The translations under genes and the position numbers were made by a program. A stretch of DNA of 64,000 bases. Source: JAJKIV01 sp036741775. Lineage in GTDB: Bacteria; Gemmatimonadota; Gemmatimonadetes; Gemmatimonadales; Gemmatimonadaceae. Of this stretch, positions 62,323-64,000 are shown piece by piece. The notes under the pieces were generated by a model. The model was not told where the DNA came from. It was given only the letters and a program-made list of their open reading frames with translations, and did not search any database. Where the stretch lies: assembly GCA_036741775.1 (NCBI GenBank), contig DAINRQ010000006.1, forward strand, positions 1 to 64,000. The letters are read 5' to 3'. Numbering within the stretch: position 1 is the first letter of the stretch; every line of letters starts with the position of its first letter.

Positions 62323-63432
62323 CTACGGGGTGCCCCGTTGACGACGTGCGACGATCCCGGCGAGCGCCCAAGCCGCGTGCTCGCGCACGAGCGGCTCGTC
62401 GTCGTCGAGCGCGCGCTGGAGGACGTCGGCGTCGTCCGCCGTACCGACGTTGCCTAACACCACGGCCGCGTTGCGCTTGAGCCCGCGCAGCTTCGCGCGC
62501 TTCATGGGCGAACTCTTGAACGCTGCCGAGAATTCAGGCTGTGTCATGCCTAACAGCTCGCGGGCGAGCGCGCGCGCATCCTTGTCCGCGAGCACCTCGC
62601 GCGGCGCGTATGGCGAATCGTTAGGCAACGCTGCCGAGAACTTGCCGTTCCACGGACACACGTCCTGGCAGATGTCGCAGCCGTAGATCAACCCGCCCAT
62701 CGACTCCCGCAGGTCCTCCGGAATCGGCCCACGGAGCTCGATCGTGAGATACGAGATGCATCGCCGCGCGTCGAGCACGCCCGGCTCGACCAGCGCATCG
62801 GTCGGGCAGGCATCGAGACACCGGGTGCACGTCCCACAATGCTCCGTCTCGAACGGGGCGTCCGGCGCGAGCTCGAGGTCGAGCAGCAATGCCCCCAGAA
62901 AGAAGAACGACCCGAGCCCTGGGTTGATGAGCATGGTGTTCTTGCCGAACCACCCGAGCGCCGCCTGCCGGGCGAGGTCGCGCTCGAGGATGGGCCCGGT
63001 GTCCACGTACGCCTTGCCGCGAACCGGTATGCCCACCCAGCCGTCGATCGCGCGGTGCAGTTCGCGTAGGCGCGACTCCATCACGCCATGGTAGTCATCG
63101 CCACGTGCATAACGAGCGACAGGTCCACTCCGTTCGCGTCCCCCGTAGTTCATGCCCACCACGACCGCGCTTCGCGCCCCGTCGACCGGCCGTCTCGTAT
63201 CGCGTCGCTTCTCGGCCCCACGCTCGAGGTAGCTCATCTCGCCGGCGTGGCCGCGGGCGAGCCAGGCGTCGAACTGCTCGGCCGTGCGCGCGCGACCGAG
63301 CGTCGCGAGCCCCACGAGATCGAAGCCGAGCCCGTACGCCTGCGCCTTGATGCGTTGCTCGAGCGTTGCTGCGAGCTCGGGAGCTGGTGTCGGCTGGGGC
63401 GTCGCGGCACGCAACGCCGAAGGCACGCTCAT
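62323..63432 (-). CDS. queG: Epoxyqueuosine reductase
   Basis: A 369-residue enzyme making queuosine from epoxyqueuosine in the wobble base of tRNA. The cobalamin-binding N-terminal half contains ARGDDYHGVMESRLREL and the AYVDTGPILERDLARQAALGWFGKNT block. Two 4Fe-4S cluster motifs follow: CGTCTRCLDACP and CDICQDVCPW (with CISYLTIELRGPIPE between). A C-terminal HEAT-like segment ends the protein (KRNAAVVLGN). ATG 63432 overlaps the upstream stop by 4 nt. The length is typical. Confidence 0.94.
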   Translation of the reverse strand: MSVPSALRAATPQPTPAPELAATLEQRIKAQAYGLGFDLVGLATLGRARTAEQFDAWLARGHAGEMSYLERGAEKRRDTRRPVDGARSAVVVGMNYGGRERSGPVARYARGDDYHGVMESRLRELHRAIDGWVGIPVRGKAYVDTGPILERDLARQAALGWFGKNTMLINPGLGSFFFLGALLLDLELAPDAPFETEHCGTCTRCLDACPTDALVEPGVLDARRCISYLTIELRGPIPEDLRESMGGLIYGCDICQDVCPWNGKFSAALPNDSPYAPREVLADKDARALARELLGMTQPEFSAAFKSSPMKRAKLRGLKRNAAVVLGNVGTADDADVLQRALDDDEPLVREHAAWALAGIVARRQRGTP

Positions 63433-63776
63433 TTCCCCCGCCCGACCCACCGCGCGTAGCGGATGACATCCTCGATGGGCGGCCTCGCGTCGTAGTCGCC
63501 GTAGGCCGTGTGCATCCGCCACTGGACGTATTTCCGTGACGGAAGCGGAAGGAAGGGAAACCTCCTGTACCACGCGCGTGCCCGGAAGCGCCACGCGACG
63601 CGCAGGAGATCCGCGGCGAGCGTGGGGTCTCGAAGCGCGCGAAACGCGAGACGGAAGGTGAGGCCGGGCCACATGATCGCTGAAATCTGAGGGTCGGGAG
63701 GGGTCGTACCAAGCCATGTCCGCTCCCGCCGCCCGATTCCGTAGGTCAAGGCACGGACGGCTGTTGATCCGGCCAT
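63429..63776 (-). CDS. Conserved-looking small protein upstream of queG, start uncertain
   Basis: Up to 115 residues from ATG 63776; a shorter form from ATG 63674 (81 residues) is equally possible. The C-terminal part reads FPFLPLPSRKYVQWRMHTAYGDYDARPPIEDVIRYARW, basic, aromatic and probably a small folded domain. No known family is recognised. The TGA overlaps the queG ATG, so the two are translationally coupled, which suggests a linked role in tRNA modification or a simple polycistron. Confidence 0.6.
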   Translation of the reverse strand: MAGSTAVRALTYGIGRRERTWLGTTPPDPQISAIMWPGLTFRLAFRALRDPTLAADLLRVAWRFRARAWYRRFPFLPLPSRKYVQWRMHTAYGDYDARPPIEDVIRYARWVGRGK

Positions 63777-63860
63777 GCTCGGCGTCCAGATTGATGACCG
63801 GTCGGCCTCGCGTGTCGGCGTGGCCGGCGCGACCTCCTTCAGTTCCGCTGGAGCGGCGTC

Positions 63861-64000
63861 ATGCCAGCTGAAGTCACGCCAGATCCGGGCGAAGTCACCC
63901 GGCTCCTCGTCGCTGCCCGCGGCGGTGATGCGGGCGCCATCGACCAGATCGTTCCGCTGCTCTATCACGACCTCCGCGACCTCGCCCGGCGGCAGCTACG
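63861..64000 (+). CDS. ECF-type sigma factor, N-terminal part only (3' cut by window edge)
   Basis: The frame from ATG 63861 (GGAG 7 nt upstream) runs open to the last base: MPAEVTPDPGEVTRLLVAAR, then GGDAGAIDQIVPLLYHDLRD and LARRQL. This is the beginning of the ECF41/ECF43-like sigma group (LxAxRxGDxxAxxxLxPLLYxxLRxLAxxxL). It is divergent from the small gene upstream of queG. Region 4 and any partner lie beyond the window. Confidence 0.75.
   Translation, partial: MPAEVTPDPGEVTRLLVAARGGDAGAIDQIVPLLYHDLRDLARRQL

Overview
The window is about 64 kb of very GC-rich bacterial chromosome (I judge roughly two-thirds GC by eye). The gene content points to a heterotrophic soil-type member of the Gemmatimonadota or a close relative: two tandem SusC/SusD outer-membrane uptake pairs in a high-GC genome, a PadR-ADOP permease cassette, large BTAD/SARP regulators, a TPR-tailed Ser/Thr kinase, a WGxxGxxG-type surface protein, M10- and M50-like proteases and many lipoproteins. 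The phylum is inferred from this style of content; there is no rRNA or tRNA here to test it. I saw no CRISPR array, tRNA, rRNA, prophage or transposase.

Layout. 0-12 kb: the end of a UbiA-type prenyltransferase, a lipoprotein, then two tandem susC-susD pairs with matching promoter and leader-hairpin layouts, and a DUF6174 lipoprotein. 12-24 kb: an aldo/keto reductase flanked by two ~231-bp MITE-like elements, a DsrE-like Tat protein, an M23 peptidase coupled to a YhbY protein, a ferredoxin, an opposing hydrolase/PLP-enzyme/AI-2E-permease operon, RNase D, a nested palindrome of about 300 bp, a GHL10-type hydrolase, a MIP18 protein and a serine hydrolase with a histone-H1-like tail. 25-38 kb: an ECF sigma/anti-sigma/PDZ operon with a CRP-type site upstream, a thioredoxin-reductase-like flavoprotein, a matrixin, an alpha/beta hydrolase divergent from a Na+/H+ antiporter with a second CRP-type site between them, a luciferase-like monooxygenase, an unrecognised helical protein and pyruvate phosphate dikinase. 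38-49 kb: a Ser/Thr kinase convergent with an AfsR-like regulator, a cupin, PadR-ADOP and cysteine synthase. 49-55 kb: a frameshifted CNNM-type protein and a tightly overlapped cbb3 oxidase operon. 55-64 kb: a WG-type protein, an M50 protease, a second aldo/keto reductase, a cytochrome c'-like protein, a hydrolase fragment, a BTAD/TolB/TPR regulator, a lipoprotein-amidohydrolase pair, queG and the start of another ECF sigma gene.

The most unusual signals are not genes. First, the octamer GCCTAACG/CGTTAGGC occurs about 25 times exactly and another dozen times with one end base changed, in both orientations, inside genes and between them, and it accounts for the TTA leucine codons I noticed. 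Second, arrays of direct and inverted 7-nt repeats of several sequence families recur at about ten places: between convergent genes, directly in front of start codons, and inside coding sequence. Third, there are mobile-looking palindromic elements. Together these suggest an active repeat biology and possibly a genome-wide recognition sequence.
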